From Bacillota bacterium (GTDB taxonomy: Bacteria > Bacillota > Clostridia > Christensenellales > UMGS416), in assembly GCA_023421955.1 (NCBI GenBank), contig JAEZSE010000041.1, forward strand, positions 1 to 64,000: DNA of 64,000 nucleotides, written 5' to 3'. Shown in pieces: positions 41,827 through 51,130 of the stretch (its first letter is position 1; each line of letters opens with the position of its first letter). The position numbers and the translations under genes were made by a program. The notes beneath the pieces are model-generated. The model had not been told where the DNA came from, did not search any database, and saw only the letters and a list, made by a program, of their open reading frames with translations.

Positions 41827-43152
41827 ATGAACAAAACCATTCGTTTCGCTGGGCTGTTGATGGCGTTGCTGCTGATGGTCGGTGCATTCGCAGGTTGCAT
41901 GATGACTCCAGCTCCCACAGCGACGCCAAAACTGGCGGCCACGGCCACACCGGCAGCCGCCACTGCCACCCCCGAACCCACGCCCGTTCCTACGCCCGCG
42001 CCAGTCACGATTACTTACTGGCACAATTATGGCGCCGATAAGGAAACCCCCTATTTTGCCGATACGATCATGAAGATCTTTAAAGAAAAGTACCCCTGGA
42101 TCACTGTTGACGTTGTGGCGCAGGGCAGCGACGGCTATTCCCAGCTCATCACGACGGCGCTTGGCACCGGCAGCACGCCGGATGTGGCCCGCTTCGATCT
42201 GACCGATGTCGCAAGCTTTGCCAAGCAGGGCGCGCTTGTGGCGCTCGATGACCTGAATGGCTTTGTTGACCTCAAGGGCAACCTTCTGGCCGGCCCGTTG
42301 TCCAGCAACCTTTTCCAGGGCAAGTATTATGGCTTGCCGCTGGATACGAACTGTAAGGCTGCCGTCATTAACATGACGAATCTGGCTGCGCTGGGTCTGA
42401 CTGAGGTTCCCGCGACGATGGAGGAAATGATCACCGCCGCGAAGGCCAAGAGCCCCGGCAAGCCTGTTTTCAGCGTTTCCAGTGCCGGTGAATGGGACAT
42501 CCTGCCCTGGTTCTGGCTCTTTGGCGGCACACTCAGCGACGACGGCTTCACCAAGACGACCGGATACCTGGACGGTGCGGCCAGTGTAAAGGCTGCCACA
42601 GACTTGAAACAGCTGTATGACGACAAGGTGTTGGCCATCAAGGAGCTGGACGGTTCCGCTGATGCCTGGGACGGGATCAAAGCCAAGGATTACGCAATGT
42701 TCCTGGAAGGTCCGTGGTTCTTCGCCTTCAACTCCAACTACAAGGAGCTGACCATCAAACCCTCCATCATACCGACCTGCAACGGCGAGACAGCCAGCAT
42801 TGTGGGCGGCGAGAGTGTTGTGATGTTCAGCAGCACGAAGAACAAGGACGCTTCCTTTGAGTTCATGAAGTTCCTGCTGAGCGAGGATGTGCAGGTGCTG
42901 ATGGGCGTGAACATGGGCCAGATGCCCGTGTTGAAATCTGCCGCGCAGAACGCCGATCTCACCAGCAACGAAGTTTGGAGCGTCTACCTCAAGCAGCTAG
43001 AAACAGCCAAGACACGCATCCCCACGGCGCAGAAATCTGCTGTCGGCGATCACCTGAAGGCTTGCTTCAATGCGATTTTCAAGGGCGAAGGCACGCCGCA
43101 GGAAATCCTCAGCAAATATGCCGTGTTGATTGATGCGGAGCTGGTGAAATAA
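41827..43152 (+). CDS. Sugar ABC transporter substrate-binding lipoprotein (family 1)
   Basis: The protein has 441 residues; GAGGAGG at 41814-41820 fits ATG 41827. The lipobox is VGAFAGC (Cys near 24), followed by an Ala/Thr/Pro linker. The mature protein has the CUT1-type fold, with TYWHNYGADKETPYF at the start, TPDVARFDLTD and a C-terminal half with DYAMFLEGPWFF and GGESVVMFSSTKNK. It binds an oligosaccharide at the outer membrane face. The GH66 gene in the same operon suggests isomalto-oligosaccharides. A hairpin (43194-43221) after the stop may stabilise its mRNA relative to the permeases. Confidence 0.9.
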   Translation: MNKTIRFAGLLMALLLMVGAFAGCMMTPAPTATPKLAATATPAAATATPEPTPVPTPAPVTITYWHNYGADKETPYFADTIMKIFKEKYPWITVDVVAQGSDGYSQLITTALGTGSTPDVARFDLTDVASFAKQGALVALDDLNGFVDLKGNLLAGPLSSNLFQGKYYGLPLDTNCKAAVINMTNLAALGLTEVPATMEEMITAAKAKSPGKPVFSVSSAGEWDILPWFWLFGGTLSDDGFTKTTGYLDGAASVKAATDLKQLYDDKVLAIKELDGSADAWDGIKAKDYAMFLEGPWFFAFNSNYKELTIKPSIIPTCNGETASIVGGESVVMFSSTKNKDASFEFMKFLLSEDVQVLMGVNMGQMPVLKSAAQNADLTSNEVWSVYLKQLETAKTRIPTAQKSAVGDHLKACFNAIFKGEGTPQEILSKYAVLIDAELVK

Positions 43153-43193
43153 TTCACCGGGTTGATCGTTTTAGCCAAATTATTAAACATCAA

Positions 43194-43221
43194 TAAGGGC
43201 GGGTCTCTGTGCCCGCCCTTA
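43194..43221 (+). terminator. Intra-operon hairpin after the binding-protein gene
   Basis: AAGGGCGGG pairs with CCCGCCCTT and lacks a T run. It probably acts as a partial terminator or mRNA-protecting stem so that the binding protein is made in excess over the permeases. Confidence 0.6.
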
Positions 43222-43244
43222 TACTCCTTGAATGGAGGCGCGCC

Positions 43245-44195
43245 ATGGAGCGGGCAGGGATGGGGCTGAACCCCGCTTTCAAGAAGGAATCTGCCAATCG
43301 GAAACGGTATGCCGACGTTGGTTATGCTGCGGCATTCATACTGCCTGGGCTGATCCTGGCTGCTGTGTTCGTGTTTTACCCCATGGTGCGCAACATTGAA
43401 ATAAGCCTTTCCAAGTATGCGATCATCTCCAACTCCACGACATTCCTCGGTTTGGACAACTACAAGCAACTGCTCATCAATGATACGAACCACAAGTTCT
43501 GGCTGGCATACCGAAACAACATTCTCTACGCGGCTGTCACCGTACCGGTCACACTGCTGCTGGCGTTGGCCTGTGCCACGATGATCAACTCTGTGCGGCG
43601 CGGGGCAATGCTCTTCCGGTTCACGTACTATTTGCCTGTCATTACAAGTTGGATCATTGTGGGTTATGTGTTCCAGTACCTGTTCAACGGCAACGGCAGG
43701 GGGCTGGTCAATTATGTCCTGGTGGACATTCTGCATTTCCTGCCAGCCTATGTGAACTGGTTGAATGAGACCTGGACGACGGAGCTTGTCATCTGGCTCC
43801 TGGGTATCTGGAAAAATACGGGCTGGGCGATGGTGATATACCTTGCGGCGCTGCAAGGCATCCCGGCAGAGCTTTATGAGGCGGCGGGCATTGAGGGCGC
43901 GGGGCCGTGGAGCAAGTTTTGGAAGATCACGCTGCCCATACTCAAGCCCACTACGTTTTTCCTGACGGTGCAGCTTCTGATTGGCTCGTTCAATGTGTTT
44001 TTGCAGGTGCTGGTGCTTGCTGGCAACGACCCAACCGGCAAGACAGGCGTTTTGCAATACCTGATGTATGACGTGTCGTTCCACAATTTCGACTTCGGGC
44101 AGGGCGCGGCCATCGGCGTGCTGACGGCGATCAGCATCTTCGCCATCACGCTGGCGCTGAACCGATTCCTGAAGAGCAGCCAACAGGCGGATTGA
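43245..44195 (+). CDS. Sugar ABC permease, MalF/LacF-like
   Basis: The protein has 316 residues; GGAGG at 43234-43238 sets ATG 43245. Six membrane segments are predicted, beginning at AAAFILPGLILAAVFVFYP. The EAA loop is near 215-235 (ALQGIPAELYEAAGIEGAG). It is the first permease of a CUT1 importer; the second lies 14 bases on. No ATPase is in the operon, so a shared MsmK-type ATPase elsewhere must drive it. Confidence 0.92.
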   Translation: MERAGMGLNPAFKKESANRKRYADVGYAAAFILPGLILAAVFVFYPMVRNIEISLSKYAIISNSTTFLGLDNYKQLLINDTNHKFWLAYRNNILYAAVTVPVTLLLALACATMINSVRRGAMLFRFTYYLPVITSWIIVGYVFQYLFNGNGRGLVNYVLVDILHFLPAYVNWLNETWTTELVIWLLGIWKNTGWAMVIYLAALQGIPAELYEAAGIEGAGPWSKFWKITLPILKPTTFFLTVQLLIGSFNVFLQVLVLAGNDPTGKTGVLQYLMYDVSFHNFDFGQGAAIGVLTAISIFAITLALNRFLKSSQQAD

Positions 44196-44209
44196 GGGGA
44201 GGGGGCAAT

Positions 44210-45040
44210 ATGGCCAAGGTCGGACGGATCATAAATTACATTCTCCTGTCAATCGGGCTTGCTGTGTTCCTGTTTCCTTTTTGGTTCATGATCAGCAACT
44301 CCTTTGAGAAGTTCTCCTTCTCGCTGCCGATGCCGCCGCACGTATTTCCCGAGAGCTTTGTATTGGACAACTACACGAGTTTCTTGAAGAACCCGCAGCT
44401 CTATTCGGGATTGATCAATAGCTTTTTGATCACAATCGCAACGACTTCGGCTGTCATCATCGTGTCGTCGCTGTCGGCCTACGGCTTTGCAAGGCTCCAT
44501 TTTCCGGGCAAAGAGGGGCTATACAAGGTTTATCTGGTCACGCTGATGATGCCGATGGTGCTGGCCCTTGTGCCGCAGTTCATCACGCTGAACTTCTTTG
44601 GAGTCAATGCCACACGGCAGGGGCTGATACTGCTTTATGTCGGCACTGGCATTTGCGGGGCTACGTTCTTTTTGCGGGGCTTTTTTGAAGCCGTCCCGAG
44701 GGAACTGGATGAATCCGTTGTGATGGATGGCGGTGGCCATTTCACGATTTTCTCGAGCATTGTTCTACCATTGTCTTCACCGGCAATCGCCACCTTTGCA
44801 GTGCTTGCCGCCCAGGGCACATGGGATGACTTCTTCACCGCCAAGGTCATTCTCGGCCCAAAAATCGAATTGCAGACAATGCCAATCGTCATCCAGAGGC
44901 TCCATGGTCAGTATGCCACACAGTGGGGGCTGGTTTTCGCCGCTTCCCTTCTGATGCTGCTGCCGGTATTCGCGCTATACATTTTTGTTCAGAGAAAATT
45001 CGTCGTCGGGGGCATTACCGCTGGCGCGGTGAAAGGCTGA
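44210..45040 (+). CDS. Sugar ABC permease, MalG/LacG-like
   Basis: The protein has 276 residues; GGGGAGG precedes ATG 44210. Six membrane segments are predicted, with an EAA loop near 160-180 (EAVPRELDESVVMDGGGHF) and the C-terminal IFVQRKFVVGGITAGAVKG typical of MalG. It forms the channel with the preceding permease. The GH66 gene follows after about 20 bases in the same operon. Confidence 0.93.
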   Translation: MAKVGRIINYILLSIGLAVFLFPFWFMISNSFEKFSFSLPMPPHVFPESFVLDNYTSFLKNPQLYSGLINSFLITIATTSAVIIVSSLSAYGFARLHFPGKEGLYKVYLVTLMMPMVLALVPQFITLNFFGVNATRQGLILLYVGTGICGATFFLRGFFEAVPRELDESVVMDGGGHFTIFSSIVLPLSSPAIATFAVLAAQGTWDDFFTAKVILGPKIELQTMPIVIQRLHGQYATQWGLVFAASLLMLLPVFALYIFVQRKFVVGGITAGAVKG

Positions 45041-45059
45041 CGGCAACGCAGGAGTAACA

Positions 45060-46778
45060 ATGAAAAACCGCAGAACGCTGCCGTATATAAAGGACGCCTT
45101 CCCCTGCCGCGCGCAATATCTGCCAGGCGAGCAGGTTTCCATTGAGATTGAGCTGCACAACCCCATGGCCTCCGCTGCCAAGGCTTTAGTATCCATCGCC
45201 ATATTCTCGCTGGAAAATATAATAGCGTGTTTCCATGAGACTCTGGAGTTGAAAGCCAGGAAAAGCAGCCGCATCATCTGCACGGTAGACCCCTGCGCCA
45301 GTGCGATAGGCGGCTTCGGCGTGGAAATCACGCTGACCCTTGATAACCGCACTGCCGACACGTTCTCCACGGCATATGATGTGGTGCCCGACTGGAGCGC
45401 CGCGCCGCGCTATGGTTTCCTCAGCGGCTTTTACAAATCTGACGAGGATGACCGCAGCGATGTGGAGCAGCTCCGAAAGTATCACATCAACGCCGTGCAG
45501 TTCTACGACTGGATGTACAAGCACCACGAGCTTCTTCCCCCGCAGGATTATTTCACTGACCCGCTGGGCAGGGAGTTATCGCTCGTGGCTGTCCGGAACA
45601 AAATAGCGCTCTGCCACGAATTCGGCATGAAGGCGTTTGCCTATGGCGCGGTGTATACGGCAAGCCGTGAGTTTGCCGCAGAGAATCCCGAGTTGATGCT
45701 TTTCCGCAACAATGGCGAGCCTGAGCTATTTGCCAACGGATGGCTGAACATCATGGACATCTCCGAAGACTCGGCGTGGCCTGGCCACATTGTGGGCCAA
45801 TATGTGCGGGCCGTACAAGAACTTGATTTTGATGGAATTCACATGGACACCTATGGCTATCCAAAGACGGCATATTCCATGGTTGGCGGCAGGGAGCACC
45901 TCATTCGCCTGGAGGACGAGTACCCCAGGCTGATCGACCGCGCCAAGGATGCGGTCAACGCAGCGAAGCCCGGCGCGGGCATCATTTTCAATGCCGTGGG
46001 CAACTGGCCCACCACCATGGTGGCGCATGCCCGCCAGGATGCAGTCTATGTGGAGGTGTGGGACCCCTGCAGCCGCTACATACACCTCCATGATATCATT
46101 GAAGACGCCAGACAGGCTGGGCAAAAGCCGGTGATTCTGGCTGCCTATCTCAAACCCTTTCAGCACAGCCCGGCATCCGCCGCCGAAACTGCGTTGAAAC
46201 TCACGCAGGCAGTCATCTTTGCCTCCGGCGGATACCACCTTGAGCTTGGTGAAAACAACGGTGTGCTCAGCGACCCCTACTATGTGGATTATTCCACGAT
46301 ACGCAAGCCCTTCGAGCGCACCTTGCGAAGTTACTACGACTTTATCGTGCGGTATTCAGAGCTGCTCTACAACCTCAACCTGAAGGATGTCTCCATGACG
46401 CATGCCGGTGGTATCAATGAGGAGTATGTGTTTGAGGGTGGCGCGTTCTCATCCTCAGGCGAACCGGGGAAGGTCTGGACGATTGTGAAGGAGATGCCCG
46501 GCGCGAAAATCATCCATCTGATTAACCTGACCGGCATCAAGAGCGACAAATGGAACGAGGGCAAGCGTAAGGCACCGGGAAAAGTGAGTGAAATCAAGGT
46601 GCGTGTGCTGGATAATGAACGTGCTACGGGCGTATTCACTGCATCCGCCGATGAAGACCTTTGCCGGATGAAGCAGGTTCCTTTCACAACTGCCGGGAGC
46701 CCACGGGGCAAAGTGATAGAATTTTTGCTGCCGCAGCTTGATGTGTGGAGGCTGGTGTATGTCAGGACAACAAAATAA
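45060..46778 (+). CDS. GH66 dextranase / cycloisomalto-oligosaccharide glucanotransferase-like enzyme
   Basis: The protein has 572 residues; an AGGAG-like site precedes ATG 45060. The N-terminal immunoglobulin-like beta domain (to about 110) leads into a TIM barrel starting RYGFLSGFYKSDEDD. GH66 catalytic residues are visible: the nucleophile Asp263 in FDGIHMDTYG and the acid Glu332 in VYVEVWDP. There is no signal peptide, so unlike secreted dextranases it probably works inside the cell on isomalto-oligosaccharides imported by the operon's transporter. Without the ~90-residue insertion typical of cyclising enzymes (not seen here), hydrolysis is more likely than cyclisation. Confidence 0.83.
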   Translation: MKNRRTLPYIKDAFPCRAQYLPGEQVSIEIELHNPMASAAKALVSIAIFSLENIIACFHETLELKARKSSRIICTVDPCASAIGGFGVEITLTLDNRTADTFSTAYDVVPDWSAAPRYGFLSGFYKSDEDDRSDVEQLRKYHINAVQFYDWMYKHHELLPPQDYFTDPLGRELSLVAVRNKIALCHEFGMKAFAYGAVYTASREFAAENPELMLFRNNGEPELFANGWLNIMDISEDSAWPGHIVGQYVRAVQELDFDGIHMDTYGYPKTAYSMVGGREHLIRLEDEYPRLIDRAKDAVNAAKPGAGIIFNAVGNWPTTMVAHARQDAVYVEVWDPCSRYIHLHDIIEDARQAGQKPVILAAYLKPFQHSPASAAETALKLTQAVIFASGGYHLELGENNGVLSDPYYVDYSTIRKPFERTLRSYYDFIVRYSELLYNLNLKDVSMTHAGGINEEYVFEGGAFSSSGEPGKVWTIVKEMPGAKIIHLINLTGIKSDKWNEGKRKAPGKVSEIKVRVLDNERATGVFTASADEDLCRMKQVPFTTAGSPRGKVIEFLLPQLDVWRLVYVRTTK

Positions 46779-46905
46779 TCAATCTTGATGGCCATTTCTT
46801 CTGAGGTGCCTTTTGACAGGTGTAACCATGCAGGATCTTCAAAGGATACAGGGCTAAGAATAACAGTTTCGCTGCCATTGATGCATTCATTATGTTTTGA
46901 ATCAT

Positions 46906-48159
46906 TCACGGATATTTTGCTAGAAACCCTGCCAATGCTGTAATGATGACAGAGCTTCCGATCGTGAGCAATGCCGCATCGGCTGGAATGGCAATGTTGT
47001 TTGTTTGCCCAAACTGCATGCCGAACACCACCGTCTCCACACTGCTGGTGTTGACGATCAGCGCAAAGAGACAGGCAGCCAGCACGGCGGAAACCCCGCC
47101 GGTCAGCCCAACAATTGTGATCCCGGCCAGCCTTGCTGATATCTGCTGTGGATTGGCTGCATCATCCGGGTCTGTGCCTCGCTGTGTTCTGCTTGCCAGC
47201 AGAATGCAGACTGTCAAAAGCAGAGCCGTCAGCATGGTAAAGAGTTCAATCGTGGTCAGCAATGATCGTTGCAGACCAAGAGTCACTTGGAGAGCTTCCA
47301 GATCGGCCACGGCGCTTTCCGCCTGGTACCCCATTTCCGCGATTGCGGCTTTCACGGCCTTGACACTTTCCATGTCCACAGCATCCACATATGCCGCGGT
47401 ATATACGTTGGCGGCAAGGCCCAGCGCTTCGGCGGCTTCATGGTTTTCCCGGATCAGTTTCTTTGCCGCCGGCAGGCTCATGAACGCCTTGCTGTCCAGT
47501 TCGCCGCGTTCTTCGACCAGGATGCCGCAGACACGGCCCGAATAGGTTCGCACCGAACCAGCTGGTGTGTTGCCTTCTGCGCCTTCGCTTGCACCGGCGA
47601 GCGTGACCTGCGCGCGTTGCCCCAGCCAATCCACCGATGGCGGTTCAGGCGCTTCGGCTTGCCCGCTTTCGTTTGTTGTGGCCGCCGCAGCGGCATTGCC
47701 GGCTGCAAATTTCATCTGCGCACCATAGCCCAGCACAATCTCAGGCGCGCTGCCCTGCCCGGCAAACAAAGCCCCGCTCTGAAGCGGATGCTTCCCACGC
47801 AGCGCGGTGGGATTCATGGCTGTCACCCAAAGCTGATCTGCGTGATAACGGCCCACCGTCACCGTCAGCGGCAGCACGATCACACCGGTGGCTGTTTTCA
47901 CCCCTTCGATTTGCAGAAAGGATGCCGTAGCCGCATCGTTGAGTTTGGAAGCATCGCCTGTGCCCGGCGTCACAATGATCCGGGTCGGATCTGCAGCCGC
48001 CATGGATTGCTCGAACTGCTCTGTGCCGCCCTCCCCAATGGCCATCATGGCGAGCATGCAGCCCATACACAGCGCCAGTACCGCGACGATCCAGATGTTA
48101 CGCCCTTTTTGTCGCCAGCCTTGGGCCAAGGCTCCACCCATCAGGCTTTCACTGCTCAC
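46906..48159 (-). CDS. FtsX/MacB-like membrane protein of the envelope operon
   Basis: The protein has 417 residues from GTG 48159, which overlaps the previous gene by 11 bases and has GAGGCGG ten bases upstream. There is one N-terminal membrane segment (NIWIVAVLALCMGCMLAMMAI), a large outer domain with an Ala/Gly-rich part (about 50-300) and three C-terminal segments, only moderately hydrophobic. This is the MacB/FtsX layout. It probably works with the ATPase at 49558 as an export or envelope-remodelling unit. Last gene of the eight-gene operon. Confidence 0.65.
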   Translation of the reverse strand: MSSESLMGGALAQGWRQKGRNIWIVAVLALCMGCMLAMMAIGEGGTEQFEQSMAAADPTRIIVTPGTGDASKLNDAATASFLQIEGVKTATGVIVLPLTVTVGRYHADQLWVTAMNPTALRGKHPLQSGALFAGQGSAPEIVLGYGAQMKFAAGNAAAAATTNESGQAEAPEPPSVDWLGQRAQVTLAGASEGAEGNTPAGSVRTYSGRVCGILVEERGELDSKAFMSLPAAKKLIRENHEAAEALGLAANVYTAAYVDAVDMESVKAVKAAIAEMGYQAESAVADLEALQVTLGLQRSLLTTIELFTMLTALLLTVCILLASRTQRGTDPDDAANPQQISARLAGITIVGLTGGVSAVLAACLFALIVNTSSVETVVFGMQFGQTNNIAIPADAALLTIGSSVIITALAGFLAKYP

Positions 48160-49561
48160 GGGTTTGTACCGCCTCGCTGCGATTTTTCCTGCCGAGGAGC
48201 AGGGCAGCAATCACCGCGGCAATTAGCCCAGCGGCGACCAGCGCGGAAATCCACCATTGGCTGGCCTTCGGCGGCGGAGCGGGCTCTTCCTCGGCGGCGG
48301 GGAGCGCCGGCGCTTCGATCGTGGTCCGGATGCCTACGGTAGCGCTGTACTGTTTGCCGAACTCATCTTCATAGGTGATCGCAATCGTGCCGGCTGTTTT
48401 CCCAAACTCAGAAGCACCCTCAGCGCTTGCCGATGAGCCGTCGGCTGTCATATCCAGTGTGCCGGCAAACACCATGAATTGGGCCGTATCGGCAGTGCCT
48501 GGGTCCATGTCGCCCAGAAAGGCGCTGGCCTGCGGAAGCAGGCCGGGGGCTTGCAGCACGCATGTTACATTGAAGACCTTGCTTCTGCCCTTGTTCATCA
48601 ACTGGATCGTGAAAGGAGCCGTGTCACCGGCCGTCATCGAGGAGGGCACGGTTGGCTGGTCGAGCTCTAGGCGCAGCGGCTGCGTGACTGTGACGGGGAT
48701 ATCCTCATTTACGGAAAAAGCTGCCGCCTTGTCGTCTTCATATTCCACCGACACTGCCACGCTGTGCGCTCCGGCCTGAGCGCTTTCCCTGGCCTTCATT
48801 GGAAAGCTCACATTCAGCGATTTGCCTTTGGCAAGACTCTTGAAATACAGCGTGCTGGCATTGTTGGCAGGGGTCATTTCTGCGTCACCGCTCTTGATGG
48901 TGACCTTGATGTTGGAAACGTTATCACTTACGCTGGTGTTTTGCAGCGTGACTTTGAGCGTGAACTGCCCGCCGGCCACTATAGGGTCAGGATCCGCTAT
49001 GTATTTGCTCACGATCACTTTGGGCTGGTGCCTCACCGGCTCCGGAGTGGGAGCCGGAGGCGTGGCGTTGGGGTCCTTGCCGTTCACCGTTACATACAGT
49101 GTGAACACCTGCTGCACACTGGCACCGGCGCCGTCCTTGTAGTCCACAGCAATCGAAACGGGGTAGCTGCCCCGCATCCTGCCGGAGGCCAGCGGCAGCG
49201 AAAGGTTCACGAGGTATGCCGCTGTGCTGCCCGTGCCGTTGTTGACTGGATGCGAAGCGAGCTTCACGGTCTTGATGTAGTTGCCGAACACAAAGGGGGA
49301 GGAGCCCGGCGTGCCCAGATTCGGGGTGACGGTAACCGTGTCACTCTGGATCGGGGCGCTTGCGATGAGAGGCAGCACCACGCGGACCTTGCTGCCCGAT
49401 TGTGTCGGCACATATCCTGCCTCATAAGACTTGCTCATGCCAGCATACACATTTTTGTTGTCGATGGTCAGCAGGCCCGCTCCATCTGCAAGCGCCGCTG
49501 GGGGCAGCAGGGCAAATGCTGCCAGCAGGGCAAGGGTTATCAGTATGATTCGTCTTTTCAT
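48149..49561 (-). CDS. Exported CARDB-type multidomain membrane-anchored protein
   Basis: The protein has 470 residues. It has a signal peptide (MKRRIILITLALLAAFALLP). Repeated beta-sandwich modules include a CARDB-like one near 180-290 (PIVAGGQFTLKVTLQNTSVSD) and another near 295-400 (GDTAPFTIQLMNKGRSKVF). A C-terminal membrane segment (WWISALVAAGLIAAVIAALL) and positive tail anchor it. It is COG1361-like. The start ATGA overlaps the ATPase stop, so the two are coupled. It probably serves as the extracellular part of the ABC complex or as a wall-binding partner. Confidence 0.7.
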   Translation of the reverse strand: MKRRIILITLALLAAFALLPPAALADGAGLLTIDNKNVYAGMSKSYEAGYVPTQSGSKVRVVLPLIASAPIQSDTVTVTPNLGTPGSSPFVFGNYIKTVKLASHPVNNGTGSTAAYLVNLSLPLASGRMRGSYPVSIAVDYKDGAGASVQQVFTLYVTVNGKDPNATPPAPTPEPVRHQPKVIVSKYIADPDPIVAGGQFTLKVTLQNTSVSDNVSNIKVTIKSGDAEMTPANNASTLYFKSLAKGKSLNVSFPMKARESAQAGAHSVAVSVEYEDDKAAAFSVNEDIPVTVTQPLRLELDQPTVPSSMTAGDTAPFTIQLMNKGRSKVFNVTCVLQAPGLLPQASAFLGDMDPGTADTAQFMVFAGTLDMTADGSSASAEGASEFGKTAGTIAITYEDEFGKQYSATVGIRTTIEAPALPAAEEEPAPPPKASQWWISALVAAGLIAAVIAALLLGRKNRSEAVQTREQ

Positions 49562-50220
49562 GTTTTCTCTCCTCTTCCGCTGCGAACGACTGTGAGCACA
49601 CCGCCATCCATTTCACACACTGTGTCGCACAGCTCGTCGATGTCGGCGGCGTTGTGGCTGGCCAAGATAATAGTTTTGCCTTCCGCGCGTAGCGCTTTCA
49701 ACAAAGCACGGATGTCCGCCACGCCGCGCTTGTCCAGGCCGTTCATCGGTTCATCCAGGATCAGCAGCCTGGGGCTTTCCATGATGGCCTGCGCGATGCC
49801 CAGCCTTTGCCGCATGCCCAGTGAGTATTTCCCAACGGGCTTTTTGGTTGCCGGGTCCAGCCCCACCCGCCGGATTGTCTTGGCAATCGCAGCAGGCTTG
49901 ACGCTGGCCTTCAGCGAAGCCAGGATCTCCAGGTTCTTCATGCCGCTGTATTGCAGCAGGAAGCCCGGTGTCTCGATGATGATGCCCAGGTCATCGGGGA
50001 AATCGCGCTTTTTGCCCACTTCCTCGCCATGCACGAGGATGCGGCCGCTGGTCGGGTGCATAAAGCCGCAGATGCATTTGAACAGCACGGTCTTTCCGCT
50101 GCCGTTATTGCCGATGATGCCGTGGATTTTCCCGGCCTCAAAGTCGTGTGACACGTCTCTGAGCACCGGGTCTCCTTTAAAGTCCTTGGATACATGCTGC
50201 ACACTGATCGCAAGTTCCAT
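49558..50220 (-). CDS. ABC transporter ATPase
   Basis: The protein has 220 residues, short but complete: Walker A GNNGSGKT (near 37-44), signature YSLGMRQR (near 132), Walker B RLLILDEP and the H-loop ASHN. It is of the exporter type seen in bacitracin/lantibiotic-linked ABC systems. The membrane genes on both sides are its likely partners. It overlaps the next gene by the sequence ATGA. Confidence 0.9.
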   Translation of the reverse strand: MELAISVQHVSKDFKGDPVLRDVSHDFEAGKIHGIIGNNGSGKTVLFKCICGFMHPTSGRILVHGEEVGKKRDFPDDLGIIIETPGFLLQYSGMKNLEILASLKASVKPAAIAKTIRRVGLDPATKKPVGKYSLGMRQRLGIAQAIMESPRLLILDEPMNGLDKRGVADIRALLKALRAEGKTIILASHNAADIDELCDTVCEMDGGVLTVVRSGRGEKT

Positions 50221-50233
50221 TAGCCGCTCCTTG

Positions 50234-51130
50234 TCAGTTGTTTTCTGCTGCGAAGCTGAAGCTGTAGTGCTTCATCGCCCGCAGCGACAGAAAAAAGAAA
50301 AAGAGGATCAGCGCGCTGAAGATCACATAGGTCATCCACAGCCGGGGCAGCCGATCATATCCGAAGTTGTGCATGTGGTAGGTGGCATGCTGCAGCGGCG
50401 ACGCCCATCCGGCCAGAACATTTGCGATATACATCATGCGCTCGGGCAGTTGCAAAAACGCGTTGAACGTCTGGGGGTTCACCAAAAACCCATACAGACT
50501 CAGCGCAAATACGCTGACCACGCCCCAAAACTGCCCCCGGCGGATGTTCACCGCCAGCATCACCGACATGGTGAACAGCGTGTAAAGCAGCATCAGCAGG
50601 AAAATCGAGCCCATGCACTCATATGGCGTGCTCATCTCCAGTGTCTTGACCAACGCCGGCAGCGCAACGGCCTTGCCCGCACCCGAATACCCCAGGATCG
50701 CGGCTGTCTGGCTCCACATGTTTCCGATGAAGCTGTTGTTCATGCAGATGAGAGACGTGGCAAGAAGGATGAAGAGCATGTAGATCATAGAGGCCAGGAT
50801 GATATAGAGGATCTGGCCCAGCAGCCACGTCTTTCGGTCGATCCGCATCAGGTAGTATGGCACTCCGGCACCCAAAAACGGTAAGTCGGCGAACAGCAGC
50901 AACAGCAGCAGTGACGAAAGGAGGATGGAGTTGCTGTCGGCAAATGTCCACACGAAAGCCTCTGCGATCTGCATCGTCGACTTGTTGTCTTGGGCGAAGC
51001 GCACAGCCTTGTCAGAGAGCAGGAAGCACATCACAAAGGCCAGCGCGAACGTGACAATGATACGGGAATTGCCGCGCCAGCCGCGGAAGTTATAGGCTGA
51101 GACGGTCCAGACTTGCCTGATCTTAGTCAA
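50234..51130 (-). CDS. ABC-2-like membrane protein of the envelope operon
   Basis: The protein has 298 residues from TTG 51130. That start has AAGGAGG seven bases before it and overlaps the stop of the upstream gene by eight bases. About six membrane segments are seen (IIVTFALAFVMCFLLS, ILLSSLLLLLLFADLPF, ILYIILASMIYMLFILL and others). It resembles permease subunits of small ABC-2 exporters with no closer family. Probably partners the ATPase at 49558. Confidence 0.65.
   Translation of the reverse strand: MTKIRQVWTVSAYNFRGWRGNSRIIVTFALAFVMCFLLSDKAVRFAQDNKSTMQIAEAFVWTFADSNSILLSSLLLLLLFADLPFLGAGVPYYLMRIDRKTWLLGQILYIILASMIYMLFILLATSLICMNNSFIGNMWSQTAAILGYSGAGKAVALPALVKTLEMSTPYECMGSIFLLMLLYTLFTMSVMLAVNIRRGQFWGVVSVFALSLYGFLVNPQTFNAFLQLPERMMYIANVLAGWASPLQHATYHMHNFGYDRLPRLWMTYVIFSALILFFFFLSLRAMKHYSFSFAAENN

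Noticed and set aside
48764..50884. Plus-strand open frame of 706 codons opposite the envelope operon
   Set aside because: Low-complexity composition, no start signals, and it lies across three well-supported minus-strand genes.
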